A stretch of DNA of 16,337 nt from an uncultured Candidatus Saccharibacteria bacterium (GTDB taxonomy: Bacteria > Patescibacteria > Saccharimonadia > Saccharimonadales > CAMLKC01): NCBI GenBank assembly GCA_946480595.1, contig CAMLKC010000020.1, positions 1 to 16,337 on the forward strand. Reading direction: 5' to 3'. The position numbers and the translations under genes are program-made. The stretch's first letter is position 1. Each line of letters opens with the position of its first letter. Below the pieces are notes generated by a model, which saw nothing but the letters and a program-made list of their open reading frames with translations, did not search any database and had not been told where the DNA came from. Of the stretch, positions 1 to 6,229 are shown piece after piece.

Positions 1-1
1 A

Positions 2-1651
2 CTGACAGCAACAGGGCAATGGTTACGCGACGAAAAAAGAATCGTCTGGTTTGAGTATTGTGTCCCGGCACTCGCAATCTTGTTGCCGCTGCTTTTGCCG
101 GGCTTCATACTCACGCTCGACATGGTGTTTACGCCAAATCTTGCTTTTCCGTCAGAACTAACCAATACGTATCCGCTCGAATTGCTTCTGTGGCTCGCTC
201 ATTTCGTATTGCCCGCCGATGTCATTCAGAAGATTCTGCTTTTTATAATTCTGCTTTTCTCGGGCGCGGGTATGCATTTGTTGCTGCGTTCGCTCAATAT
301 GAAAGAGAAGGTGAGTCCCGAACTATGGCGCCTTGCGCTGTACTTTGGCGGTATTTTTTACATGATCAATCCGTTTACGTACTCGCGGTTTATGGCAGGG
401 CAATGGCTGTTTCTTCTGGGCTACGCCATGTTGCCGTTCTTTGTGCGCGCGCTCCTGAAGTTCTTTGCCGCACCGTCATCTAAAACAATGCTCCGCGTAT
501 CAGCATGGGCGTTTGTTATCATTTCCGTCTCTATTCACCATATGGCGATCCTGATGATTATCGCGTTGCTTGTTCCGCTATTCGCCACTATATTTAAGTA
601 CTGGCGCAGTGGCCAGGCCAAGGCTTTTTGGGGATGGTCAGCTGCAGCGCTCGGTTTGTTAATAGTCCTATGCGGTTATTGGTTAATTCCGGCGGCTCTT
701 GGACACGGCGCCATTGGTTCAGTCGTCACCAGCAGGGGTGATGCGGACTTTGCCGCTTTTGCGACAAACGGCAGCGGTGCACTTGGTGCATTCGGTGAGG
801 TGATTCGCCTTCAAGGCTTTTGGGCCGAAACACGCCAGTTGTACGCGCTACCGCAAAATATGGTACCTGCGTGGGGCGTATTGTTCTTGCTTGTCTGGAT
901 TATCATTATCGTTGGCGCCAGCAAGGCATGGAGGGCATCGCGCATGCTGGTCGCCATTGCTGTCAGTTGTATTGCGCTAGGAATTATTCTTGCCGCCACG
1001 CCGCTCCTCGCATTTCTCAGTCATTATCTGCCGTTTGTTTCTGGGTACCGCGAACCGCACAAGTTCACCAACCTCATCGCTCTGGGATACGCTATGCTCG
1101 GCACGCTAGGCGTTGCATTCACCGCCCAATGGGCCACGCAGCGCTTTAGGGAAGTCGGGGGACAGGTAGCTGTCATGGTATGCCTGCTTTTGCCGCTCGC
1201 AATCACACCCGCCATGTTGTGGGGATTTGGCGGCCAGCTCTCGCCGCGTGAGTATCCTGCAGGATGGCATCAGATAGACAAACAGCTGCATGGACTGCCG
1301 GGCCAAAAACGCGTCCTATTTTTGCCTTGGCACCAATATATGACGTTTCGCTTTACCGACCGTATCATTGCTACGCCTGCTGAAAAATTCTTCAGCGTTC
1401 CCGTTGTTGCCAGCGATGATCCTGAGTTCGGAGAAATTACACCGACCATACCCAACCAGGAAAAGGCTGATGTAACGGGGGCTCTCGCACATCCTGAAAC
1501 GCTCGCCACCGAACTCGCACGGCGTCACATTACCCATATTCTTTTAGCTAAGGACGACGACGCTGACTCGTATGCCTACCTGGACGAGCTAGCAGGCATC
1601 AGAAAGCTGTCAGAAAACGACTCGCTTAAACTCTACGAGGTATCACCCTAA
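2..1651 (+). CDS. GT-C-like multi-pass membrane protein, 5' end outside window
   Basis: The frame is open from base 2 with no stop before 1651. The first in-frame ATG (122) lies inside a hydrophobic segment, so the true start is probably upstream of the window. The visible part is about 549 residues. A first membrane segment is followed by an external loop with an acidic DMVFTPN motif, then many hydrophobic helices to about base 1220, then a soluble C-terminal domain of roughly 140 residues (YPAGWHQIDKQL, RVLFLPWHQY). This layout, with an acid in the first outer loop and a soluble C-terminal domain, matches GT-C fold glycosyltransferases that use lipid-linked sugars at the outer membrane face. 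A role in cell-surface glycan assembly is inferred from topology; no family-specific signature was confirmed. Its stop overlaps the next start (TAATG), so the two are translationally coupled. A YfhO-type membrane protein is an alternative. Confidence 0.75.
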   Translation: MTATGQWLRDEKRIVWFEYCVPALAILLPLLLPGFILTLDMVFTPNLAFPSELTNTYPLELLLWLAHFVLPADVIQKILLFIILLFSGAGMHLLLRSLNMKEKVSPELWRLALYFGGIFYMINPFTYSRFMAGQWLFLLGYAMLPFFVRALLKFFAAPSSKTMLRVSAWAFVIISVSIHHMAILMIIALLVPLFATIFKYWRSGQAKAFWGWSAAALGLLIVLCGYWLIPAALGHGAIGSVVTSRGDADFAAFATNGSGALGAFGEVIRLQGFWAETRQLYALPQNMVPAWGVLFLLVWIIIIVGASKAWRASRMLVAIAVSCIALGIILAATPLLAFLSHYLPFVSGYREPHKFTNLIALGYAMLGTLGVAFTAQWATQRFREVGGQVAVMVCLLLPLAITPAMLWGFGGQLSPREYPAGWHQIDKQLHGLPGQKRVLFLPWHQYMTFRFTDRIIATPAEKFFSVPVVASDDPEFGEITPTIPNQEKADVTGALAHPETLATELARRHITHILLAKDDDADSYAYLDELAGIRKLSENDSLKLYEVSP

Positions 1652-2004
1652 TGCTCAGACTCAAAAAGCAGCCGAGACACAGGCCAAAACTGCCGGGTTT
1701 TTTGCAGCGGCACGGCTCATTCCTCCTTTTTCTGCTTGTCATGGCGTTCTTTGGCTTTTTGGCGCAAATACAGTGGATCGGCTACGTCGTGATCGCGCTC
1801 TACGTGTTATTTGCTTACAAGCGTCATCTACCGCCTCAAACAACATTTATTCTCGCGCTGTCGTCGCTTGGCGTCGTGCCGGTTGCTATCGTGATAGGCA
1901 ACTGGCTCATCGCTCAGAACTTTGCCGCGTACAGTTTTGTTCTCTTTGCAATAGGTGTAATTGCACTGATTTTTGACTTACAGAGAGCGCCACGAGCCAA
2001 GTAG
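1651..2004 (+). CDS. Small four-helix membrane protein, unknown function
   Basis: This 117-residue protein starts at the ATG that shares one base with the stop of the upstream GT-C-like gene, the classic arrangement for coupled translation. The N-terminus is strongly basic (about residues 3-13, K/R-rich), consistent with an inside-facing tail. Four hydrophobic segments follow at roughly 24-42, 43-58, 65-84 and 88-108, and the C-terminus is short and basic (QRAPRAK). I do not recognise a family. Because it is coupled to the upstream gene, a role as partner or stabiliser of that protein is a reasonable inference, but nothing in the sequence shows activity. No clear terminator follows. A weak 6-bp dyad at 2015-2035 lacks a proper T tract and runs into the next promoter. 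Confidence 0.7.
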   Translation: MLRLKKQPRHRPKLPGFLQRHGSFLLFLLVMAFFGFLAQIQWIGYVVIALYVLFAYKRHLPPQTTFILALSSLGVVPVAIVIGNWLIAQNFAAYSFVLFAIGVIALIFDLQRAPRAK

Positions 2005-2035
2005 TACTATGCACAACGCTACTAGTGTAAGCGTT

Positions 2036-2064
2036 TTGACCATAAGCAGTATGATTGTTAGCAT
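2036..2064 (+). promoter_or_regulatory. Sigma70-type promoter for the small secreted protein
   Basis: TTGACC (2036-2041) and TAGCAT (2059-2064) are separated by 17 nt. Transcription from here would give a leader of about 30 nt containing the purine-rich SD region (AAGGGAG near 2088-2094) of the gene at 2103. A 6-bp dyad, AACGCT/AGCGTT at 2015-2035, abuts the -35 and could be an operator or a weak terminator of the upstream operon. An alternative -10, TATGAT at 2050-2055, has no good -35. Confidence 0.5.
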
Positions 2065-2102
2065 AAGTAACTGTGAATACTAACGTAAGGGAGAAGAAAG
2101 AA

Positions 2103-2411
2103 ATGAGCAAAACACTCACCCGGTCGGTATCACAGAACAAAACGATGTCGACCAAACTGGTCATGGGGTTGATGGTTGCCGCCGTCAGCGTCCTGGTTGG
2201 TACGTCGAACATCGCAAGCGCTATGCCAGGCGGGGGTCACGGACACGGCAATGCCGGTGGTCACCACCAAAACAATGGCAATAGCAACAGACACGGCGCT
2301 GTAGGCCTCGGACACGGCTACGGCGGCGGTAACGTAAGCGTCAATATTGGCGACATCGTTGGCAATAATAACGTTATTGTTATTATTATCAACTACTTTG
2401 TTGGCCACTAA
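2103..2411 (+). CDS. Small secreted Gly/His/Asn-rich protein
   Basis: This 102-residue protein uses the ATG at 2103, which has a purine-rich SD region just upstream; a GTG at 2073 in frame lacks this. Residues 1-18 form a basic N-region, 19-33 a hydrophobic core (LVMGLMVAAVSVLVG), and ASA at 38-40 a good signal-peptidase I site. The predicted mature chain is 62 residues with 18 Gly, 7 His and many Asn, and no Cys. Its first half is a HGHG/GGHH-type low-complexity tract. Its tail (residues 77-102) alternates polar and beta-branched residues and ends in a hydrophobic VIVIIINYFVGH. His/Gly tracts often bind transition metals and such tails can form beta aggregates, but both roles are inference. 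It has its own promoter and terminator, so it is a monocistronic exported product. I do not recognise a family. Confidence 0.75.
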   Translation: MSKTLTRSVSQNKTMSTKLVMGLMVAAVSVLVGTSNIASAMPGGGHGHGNAGGHHQNNGNSNRHGAVGLGHGYGGGNVSVNIGDIVGNNNVIVIIINYFVGH

Positions 2412-2439
2412 AAGACCGATTAGTTTGACGTTTAAACCG

Positions 2440-2466
2440 AAGAAGCCCCTCATTGGGGCTTCTTTT
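2440..2466 (+). terminator. Rho-independent terminator
   Basis: A 9-bp perfect stem, AGAAGCCCC (2441-2449) with GGGGCTTCT (2455-2463), has a 5-nt loop and a T run at 2463-2466. A-rich bases on the left side make it usable in both directions. It would end both the small secreted-protein gene and the convergent aspA gene. Confidence 0.9.
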
Positions 2467-2479
2467 ATAGTTTGCGATG

Positions 2480-3919
2480 CTACAGTGCTGCTTTGAGTTT
2501 ATTCACCGTCGCAGGCGCTAAATGCGGCTGCGTCAGGTTTTCGGGACGGAGGATCGTATCCAGCTGCTCTCGGGTCAAAAGCCCGCGCTCAAGCACGATT
2601 TCGCTGACACCCACGCCTCTTGCTGCTGCTTCCTTAGCAACGCTACTGGCATTTGCGTAGCCGATGTGAGGGTTCAGTGCCGTCACGATGCCAATAGAGT
2701 TGGCGACGGTCTGTTTAAGCACCTCGTGGTTGGCGGTAATGCCGCTGATACAGTTGCGCGCAAGCGTCAGACAGCCCTGTCGCAGGTAGGCAAGGCTATT
2801 GAACAAGTTGTAGGCAATTACCGGTTCAAAGGCGTTCAGCTGCAGCTGGCCGGCCTCAGCAGCAAACGACACAGTGACATCATTGCCAATCACTTCAAAC
2901 GCGATTTGGTTGACCACCTCGGGAATCACCGGGTTCACCTTGCCAGGCATAATACTCGAACCAGCCTGCACGGGAGGCAGGTTAATTTCTCCAAGACCAG
3001 CACGCGGGCCCGATGACAGCAGGCGGAGGTCGTTACTAACCTTTGAAAGCTTGATCGCCATCTGGCGGAGCGTCCCGGAAAGTTCAATAAATGCTCCCAT
3101 GTCCTGGGTCGCCTCAATCAGGTTTTCAGCTTTTACAAAACTATAGCCAGTTAAACGCGACAGTGTTTTACATACCCGAACAGCGTATTCCGGATGAGTA
3201 TTAATACCCGTTCCGATAGCTGTCGCGCCCATGTTGGTTTCCTGAACGGTTACCGCGGCACGCAGGAGCCGCCGCTTGTCACTAGCCAGCATGCCAGCGT
3301 AGGTTTTAAACTCCTGGCCAAGGGTCATCGGTACAGCCTCCTGCAACTGCGTCCGGCCCATTTTAAGTACGTCGCCAAATTGCTTGGCCTTCTTATCAAA
3401 TTCGCCGTACAGCTCATCAACGGCAACAATAAGCTCATCTATCTCAAACCGCAGCGCCACCTTAATAGCGGTAGGGTAGACGTCGTTGGTGCTTTGGCTC
3501 ATGTTAACGTGGTCGAGCGGGTGCAGCTGTTCGTAGTCGCCGCGTTCATACCCCATAATTTCGAGGGCGCGGTTGGCAATCACCTCGTTGGCGTTCATAT
3601 TCATAGATGTCCCGGCACCGCCCTGAATAACATCAACCACAAAATGCTCGTAGAGCTGTCCGCTTAGAATCTCTTGGCAGGCTTTTATAATCGCGTCGGC
3701 TCGTTTGGCGTCCAGGTGGCCAAGCTCCTTGTTAGTCATGGCGCAAGCTTCTTTAACGTAGGCAATTGCGCGTATGAAGCCAGGATATATCTGTACTGAG
3801 GTCCCCGTAATCGGGAAGTTCTCCTGTGCCCGTAGCGTGTGTACGCCGTAGTAAACATTTGCTGGTACTTGTCGATCTCCAAGAAGGTCGTGTTCGGTCC
3901 TATACTGCAGTTTCTTCAT
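2480..3919 (-). CDS. aspA: Aspartate ammonia-lyase
   Basis: The 479-residue product belongs to the fumarase/aspartase superfamily and would convert L-aspartate to fumarate and ammonia as a cytosolic tetramer. Family blocks visible in order are TEHDLLG (8-14), YYGVHTLRA (23-31), GAGTSMNMNANEV (101-113), SQSTNDVYPT (141-150) and the catalytic signature SSIMPGKVNP (321-330), which carries the serine loop. The TEHDLLG and YYGVHT wording favours aspartase over class II fumarase. Length is normal for the family. The start at 3919 fits a -10 box 6 nt upstream, suggesting a leaderless mRNA. No other tricarboxylic-acid-cycle gene is nearby, so the fumarate may be an end product and the reaction may serve ammonia supply or aspartate use. 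Distinguishing aspartase from fumarase is by motif only. Confidence 0.93.
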   Translation of the reverse strand: MKKLQYRTEHDLLGDRQVPANVYYGVHTLRAQENFPITGTSVQIYPGFIRAIAYVKEACAMTNKELGHLDAKRADAIIKACQEILSGQLYEHFVVDVIQGGAGTSMNMNANEVIANRALEIMGYERGDYEQLHPLDHVNMSQSTNDVYPTAIKVALRFEIDELIVAVDELYGEFDKKAKQFGDVLKMGRTQLQEAVPMTLGQEFKTYAGMLASDKRRLLRAAVTVQETNMGATAIGTGINTHPEYAVRVCKTLSRLTGYSFVKAENLIEATQDMGAFIELSGTLRQMAIKLSKVSNDLRLLSSGPRAGLGEINLPPVQAGSSIMPGKVNPVIPEVVNQIAFEVIGNDVTVSFAAEAGQLQLNAFEPVIAYNLFNSLAYLRQGCLTLARNCISGITANHEVLKQTVANSIGIVTALNPHIGYANASSVAKEAAARGVGVSEIVLERGLLTREQLDTILRPENLTQPHLAPATVNKLKAAL

Positions 3920-3925
3920 GTATAG

Positions 3926-3931
3926 ATTATA
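3926..3931 (-). promoter_or_regulatory. -10 box for aspA, leaderless type
   Basis: On the minus strand a perfect TATAAT is followed by exactly 6 nt (CTATAC) and then the aspA ATG. Transcription would normally begin 6-7 nt after the hexamer, that is at the ATG itself. No good -35 hexamer is visible at 16-18 nt spacing, and there is no room for an SD site. Confidence 0.55.
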
Positions 3932-3959
3932 ACGCTTTTGTTTATTTGGGAAAATAGTG

Positions 3960-3984
3960 GAATAGTTGGTATTATCAACTATTC
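3960..3984 (-). repeat. Inverted repeat between the beta-sandwich gene and aspA
   Basis: GAATAGTTG (3960-3968) and CAACTATTC (3976-3984) form a 9-bp stem with a 7-nt loop, overlapping the stop codon of the upstream minus-strand gene. A partial direct copy (AATAGTGG, 3953-3960) lies beside it. It could be a weak terminator, but the downstream T tract is poor. It could also be an operator just upstream of the aspA -35 region. Confidence 0.4.
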
Positions 3985-4377
3985 AAAGTTGAAGGTAATT
4001 TTCGTATATTTGTCTTTTATCACTGTCACTTGTTGAGAAGGTGCCGTCGATTTTCCCTCGACGTCACTAGCGCTCGCCGTATAGGTACCCGGGGCAAGTT
4101 TCATCTTAAACCGGCCGTCGATATTCGTCTTTACTCGCGAGCTTATCCCCTCGGTATTAGTAATAGCAATGTTGGCAATCAACCGCTTTGCTGAGCAGTC
4201 CTTCTTTTTATCGCAGTCGGTCAGCGCGATCGTCGAGCCTTCTATGCCGGATTTCAGTTTTTCATCGACAGGCAATGTCTGGCGGGAGGTAAGGGCAATG
4301 AGTGCGCCCACAATCGCCACAGAAACAACAACCAAAAGGATGCTCAGATACGCCCGCTTGTGCTTACGTAGGTTCAT
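3979..4377 (-). CDS. Membrane-anchored small beta-sandwich protein
   Basis: The 132-residue product has a basic N-terminus (MNLRKHKRAY), one membrane helix at about 10-29, and an extracellular part with two close cysteines (DCDKKKDC, about 54-61). From about 68 to 132 it reads as one carboxypeptidase-regulatory-like or Cna-B-like beta-sandwich: NTEG...VKTNIDGRFKMKLAPGTYT is the typical turn-and-strand pattern of that fold. Such domains usually act as stalks or as binding modules on the cell surface. No catalytic residues are evident. The gene lies 59 nt upstream of aspA on the same strand with an inverted repeat between them, so it is probably a separate unit. The start is the only ATG before the helix. 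The exact promoter is unclear; TATTAC lies only 2 nt before the ATG. Confidence 0.7.
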   Translation of the reverse strand: MNLRKHKRAYLSILLVVVSVAIVGALIALTSRQTLPVDEKLKSGIEGSTIALTDCDKKKDCSAKRLIANIAITNTEGISSRVKTNIDGRFKMKLAPGTYTASASDVEGKSTAPSQQVTVIKDKYTKITFNFE

Positions 4378-4445
4378 TAGTAATAGCTTCGCATAAGCAG
4401 GTTGGGCTGTAAATAGCTAATTTAGAACACAGGCAACCACCGCTA

Positions 4446-4474
4446 TTGAAAAATACATGGTTTCATTATATAAT
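4446..4474 (+). promoter_or_regulatory. Sigma70 promoter of the lipoprotein gene
   Basis: TTGAAA (4446-4451) and a perfect TATAAT (4469-4474) are separated by exactly 17 nt. Transcription should begin near 4480, giving a leader of about 84 nt. The promoter lies in A+T-rich sequence right at the left edge of the G+C-rich island. Confidence 0.75.
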
Positions 4475-4479
4475 CTACT

Positions 4480-4530
4480 GCGACATGCCCCAAGAGATCG
4501 CGCCGCGATAGTACAAGTGCGGCGTGTCGC
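4480..4530 (+). promoter_or_regulatory. Structured 5' leader with terminator-like stem
   Basis: GCGACATGCC (4480-4489) pairs with GGCGTGTCGC (4521-4530) through 10 bp with one G-U pair, starting at the predicted first transcribed base. Inside it is a second dyad, ATCGCG/CGCGAT (4497-4509). The outer stem is followed directly by TCTTTT (4531-4536). This resembles an attenuator or a protective 5' stem. I do not recognise a known riboswitch class. The SD lies about 20 nt further on, outside the stem. Confidence 0.45.
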
Positions 4531-4564
4531 TCTTTTAAGCACCTCCGACAGGAAGGATCCACTC

Positions 4565-5209
4565 ATGCGACGATTGGTCGCACTCCTCGGCGCAGCAGCG
4601 TTGGTTTTCACAGTCGCTACCGGCTGCGCGAAGCCAGACGCTGCACCGAGCAACGAGAACACGGCTGCCGAACAGCCGGCCGCGGCGGCACCCACGACAC
4701 CTTCCCAGGCACCAGCAAGCAAGGTCAATCCCTGCACGCTGGTGACCTCGGATGACCTCACCAAGATCTTCAGTGCCACTTCGGTGGCGCAGGTGACGGC
4801 CGACGGCGTCGAGGCGGGCAACCCGCCCGTAACCGGTGAGTTCGACGAGCGCAACTGCGGCTACACCGTGACTGTCTCCGGCATCTACGGTGACAACCCC
4901 AACGAAGACACGGGGTCGCAGCTCACGCTCATGATCACCACGCACGAAGACAACGCCGCCGGCGACCAGTGGCAAGCCACCAAGCAGGGCGGCCAGCTCG
5001 CCGCCCAGGGCGGAGCTGACCTCACGCGCACGGAGTACCGCCCCGTCACCAACATCGGCGACGAAGCGTTCTTCTCCGGGCCAGGGTGGCTCGCCGCCCA
5101 CAAGGGCGACGTGATCATCGAGGTCACCAGCGTGGACGATACGGATGGCATCCTGGACGACCAGCAGGCCGCAGCCGTGGTGCTGCAGGCCTTCACGCGA
5201 GTCCACTGA
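4565..5209 (+). CDS. Actinobacterial-type lipoprotein, DUF3558-like
   Basis: The ATG at 4565 is preceded by AGGAAGGA (4550-4557) at good spacing, giving 214 residues. A longer frame from 4457 would run over the promoter and leader and is rejected. Residues 1-20 are a signal peptide ending in the lipobox ATGC, so Cys21 should be lipidated. A disordered Ala/Pro/Glu/Thr linker spans 22-53. The globular part has PCTLVTSDDLTKIF (56-69) and a second Cys in NCGY (97-100), the PC...C spacing seen in actinobacterial DUF3558-type lipoproteins, and probably forms a disulphide. Codons are overwhelmingly G/C-ended, unlike every neighbour (about 60-75% G+C in sampled lines against about 50% or less). This supports recent transfer, possibly from an actinobacterial host. 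Function is unknown; an outward-facing binding protein is an inference. Confidence 0.8.
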   Translation: MRRLVALLGAAALVFTVATGCAKPDAAPSNENTAAEQPAAAAPTTPSQAPASKVNPCTLVTSDDLTKIFSATSVAQVTADGVEAGNPPVTGEFDERNCGYTVTVSGIYGDNPNEDTGSQLTLMITTHEDNAAGDQWQATKQGGQLAAQGGADLTRTEYRPVTNIGDEAFFSGPGWLAAHKGDVIIEVTSVDDTDGILDDQQAAAVVLQAFTRVH

Positions 5210-5247
5210 TCCTGCAAGAGGTGCATGGCAGCCGTACAGGCAGCCAG

Positions 5248-5277
5248 CGCGGGGCGGCGGCACTTCGCCGCCCCGCG
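5248..5277 (+). terminator. G+C-rich hairpin after the lipoprotein gene
   Basis: GCGGGGCGGCG (5249-5259) pairs perfectly with CGCCGCCCCGC (5266-5276) around a 6-nt loop, extended by C5248-G5277. There is no T run after it on either strand. Hairpins of this kind without a U tail are common at gene ends in high-G+C actinobacteria, so it fits the foreign origin of this unit. Whether it terminates transcription in the present host is uncertain. Confidence 0.6.
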
Positions 5278-5314
5278 TCACGCACTCCAGAAATTATTTA
5301 TAAAACTACGCCGT

Positions 5315-5968
5315 CTACGGATGCCCAATCAGCACGCTCGCCAGTTCATTCGCGTCACTTACGATATGCGTCGAACCTTCATTCTTAAACTCCTCAGTTG
5401 AACCATACCCCCAAAGAACACCTATTGAATCTAGACTATGTGCATTAGCAGCTTCGATATCGTGTTTACGATCTCCAATCATAACTACCCTGGACTTGTC
5501 GCTGACATTCAACCGATCTAGAACTCGTGAAAGGATGACCTCTTTTTCTACCACCTCGTTTGATTGCTGGGCACCAATAATATCAAAATACTTGAGGAGT
5601 CCCGTACTTGCGAGAGCGTCTTTTGCAATATGCTCAATTTTGGATGTTACAACAGCAGTTGTTTTTCCTGCTTTTTGTAATGTTTCAAGTAACTCGGGGA
5701 TACCGTCGTATGCCTTGTAAAGTTTTATACCATCCTTTTGAAGTTTGTCTCTAAATATACTGACAGCCAGATTTACCGTGACCTCATCAAAACCGTAATA
5801 ATCTCGGAAAGCATGCTCAAGCGGCGGTCCAACGAAACGACGTAGAGCAATTTCATCTGCCTCATCAACGCCTAGTTCAGCAAGTGCAAAACGCGCCGAT
5901 TCGATGATAGATATACCTGGATCACATAGCGTTCCATCAATGTCAAAAAGAATAATGTCGTAAGCCAT
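5315..5968 (-). CDS. HAD-family phosphatase, phosphoglycolate-phosphatase-like
   Basis: The 217-residue product shows all HAD motifs: I, DIDGT with Asp9 as nucleophile and Asp11 as acid; II, VVTSK (106-110); III, a Lys in VVEKE (139-143); IV, MIGDRKHDIEAA (163-174) with Asp166 and Asp170 binding magnesium. The helical cap between motifs I and II (about 17-85, FVGPPLEHAF) places it with the HAD-IA group that includes Gph and PpaX-like enzymes. It would dephosphorylate a small phosphate ester in the cytosol; the substrate cannot be told from sequence. The start at 5968 has TATTAT exactly 6 nt upstream and no SD. Its base composition is lower in G+C than most of the window, so it may also have been acquired separately. 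It ends about 37 nt from the G+C-rich hairpin of the convergent lipoprotein unit. Confidence 0.88.
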   Translation of the reverse strand: MAYDIILFDIDGTLCDPGISIIESARFALAELGVDEADEIALRRFVGPPLEHAFRDYYGFDEVTVNLAVSIFRDKLQKDGIKLYKAYDGIPELLETLQKAGKTTAVVTSKIEHIAKDALASTGLLKYFDIIGAQQSNEVVEKEVILSRVLDRLNVSDKSRVVMIGDRKHDIEAANAHSLDSIGVLWGYGSTEEFKNEGSTHIVSDANELASVLIGHP

Positions 5969-5974
5969 AGTGAT

Positions 5975-5983
5975 ATAATAACA
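5975..5983 (-). promoter_or_regulatory. Extended -10 for the HAD gene, leaderless type
   Basis: The minus strand reads TGT-TATTAT, an extended -10 form, then 6 nt (ATCACT) and the ATG. The predicted transcription start coincides with the ATG. A -35 hexamer is not evident. Confidence 0.5.
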
Positions 5984-6010
5984 AACTTGATTCTATCTCC
6001 ATGTTGCTTA

Positions 6011-6045
6011 AAACAAAAATCAGAACCGAATAACAGTTCTGATTT
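6011..6045 (-). terminator. Rho-independent terminator of tRNA-Trp
   Basis: On the minus strand AAATCAGAAC pairs perfectly with GTTCTGATTT (10 bp; arms at 6036-6045 and 6017-6026) around a 9-nt loop, followed by a T-rich tail TTGTTTT. It lies 14 nt after the CCA end of the tRNA. Confidence 0.88.
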
Positions 6046-6058
6046 CATAATTTCGACT

Positions 6059-6134
6059 TGGCAGGGGCAGCAGGACTCGAACCTACGACACCTGGTTTTG
6101 GAGACCAGTGCTCTACCAACTGAGCTATGCCCCT
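6059..6134 (-). tRNA. trnW: tRNA-Trp (anticodon CCA)
   Basis: The 76-nt gene folds as a complete cloverleaf. The 7-bp acceptor stem is AGGGGCA with TGCCCCT, the D stem GCTC/GAGC, the anticodon stem CTGGT/ACCAG with loop CTCCAAA (anticodon CCA, read UGG), and the T arm GTAGG-TTCGAGT-CCTGC with one G-U pair. The discriminator base is G73 and the CCA end is encoded. It is a single-gene unit with its own promoter (6151-6159) and terminator (6011-6045). Many bacteria carry tRNA-Trp just upstream of secE; here it is about 9.5 kb away. Confidence 0.97.
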
Positions 6135-6150
6135 TTACGGTACGAGGATT

Positions 6151-6159
6151 ATTATACCA
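6151..6159 (-). promoter_or_regulatory. Extended -10 promoter of tRNA-Trp
   Basis: The minus strand reads TGG-TATAAT, a consensus -10 with the TGn extension, ending 16 nt before the mature tRNA 5' end. The predicted start is near 6144, giving a short 5' leader for processing by RNase P. No clear -35 is seen, which the TGn motif could compensate for. Confidence 0.7.
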
Positions 6160-6217
6160 CAGGCTGACCCCTGAATGGAAAAAGAAAAATACAACGCGTG
6201 CGGTACGTCGGGCAGTG

Positions 6218-6223
6218 TATGCT
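6218..6223 (+). promoter_or_regulatory. -10 box for the hygiene operon, leaderless type
   Basis: TATGCT is followed by exactly 6 nt (TAGTAC) and then the ATG at 6230. No SD is present. The geometry matches aspA, the HAD gene and the DUF475 gene. A -35 is not evident. Confidence 0.45.
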
Positions 6224-6229
6224 TAGTAC

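Noticed and set aside
2367..2378. Perfect 12-bp palindrome AATAACGTTATT inside the small secreted-protein gene
   Set aside because: It is explained by the codons for a run of Asn, Val and Ile; no other copy was noticed in the window.
4535..5281. 248-residue minus-strand frame opposite the lipoprotein gene
   Set aside because: Long antisense frames are expected in G+C-rich sequence. It lacks SD and motifs, while the plus strand has promoter, SD, signal peptide and lipobox.
5987..6226. 79-residue plus-strand frame reading QDSNLRHLVLETSALPTELC
   Set aside because: It is the antisense translation of tRNA-Trp, a well-known annotation artefact.
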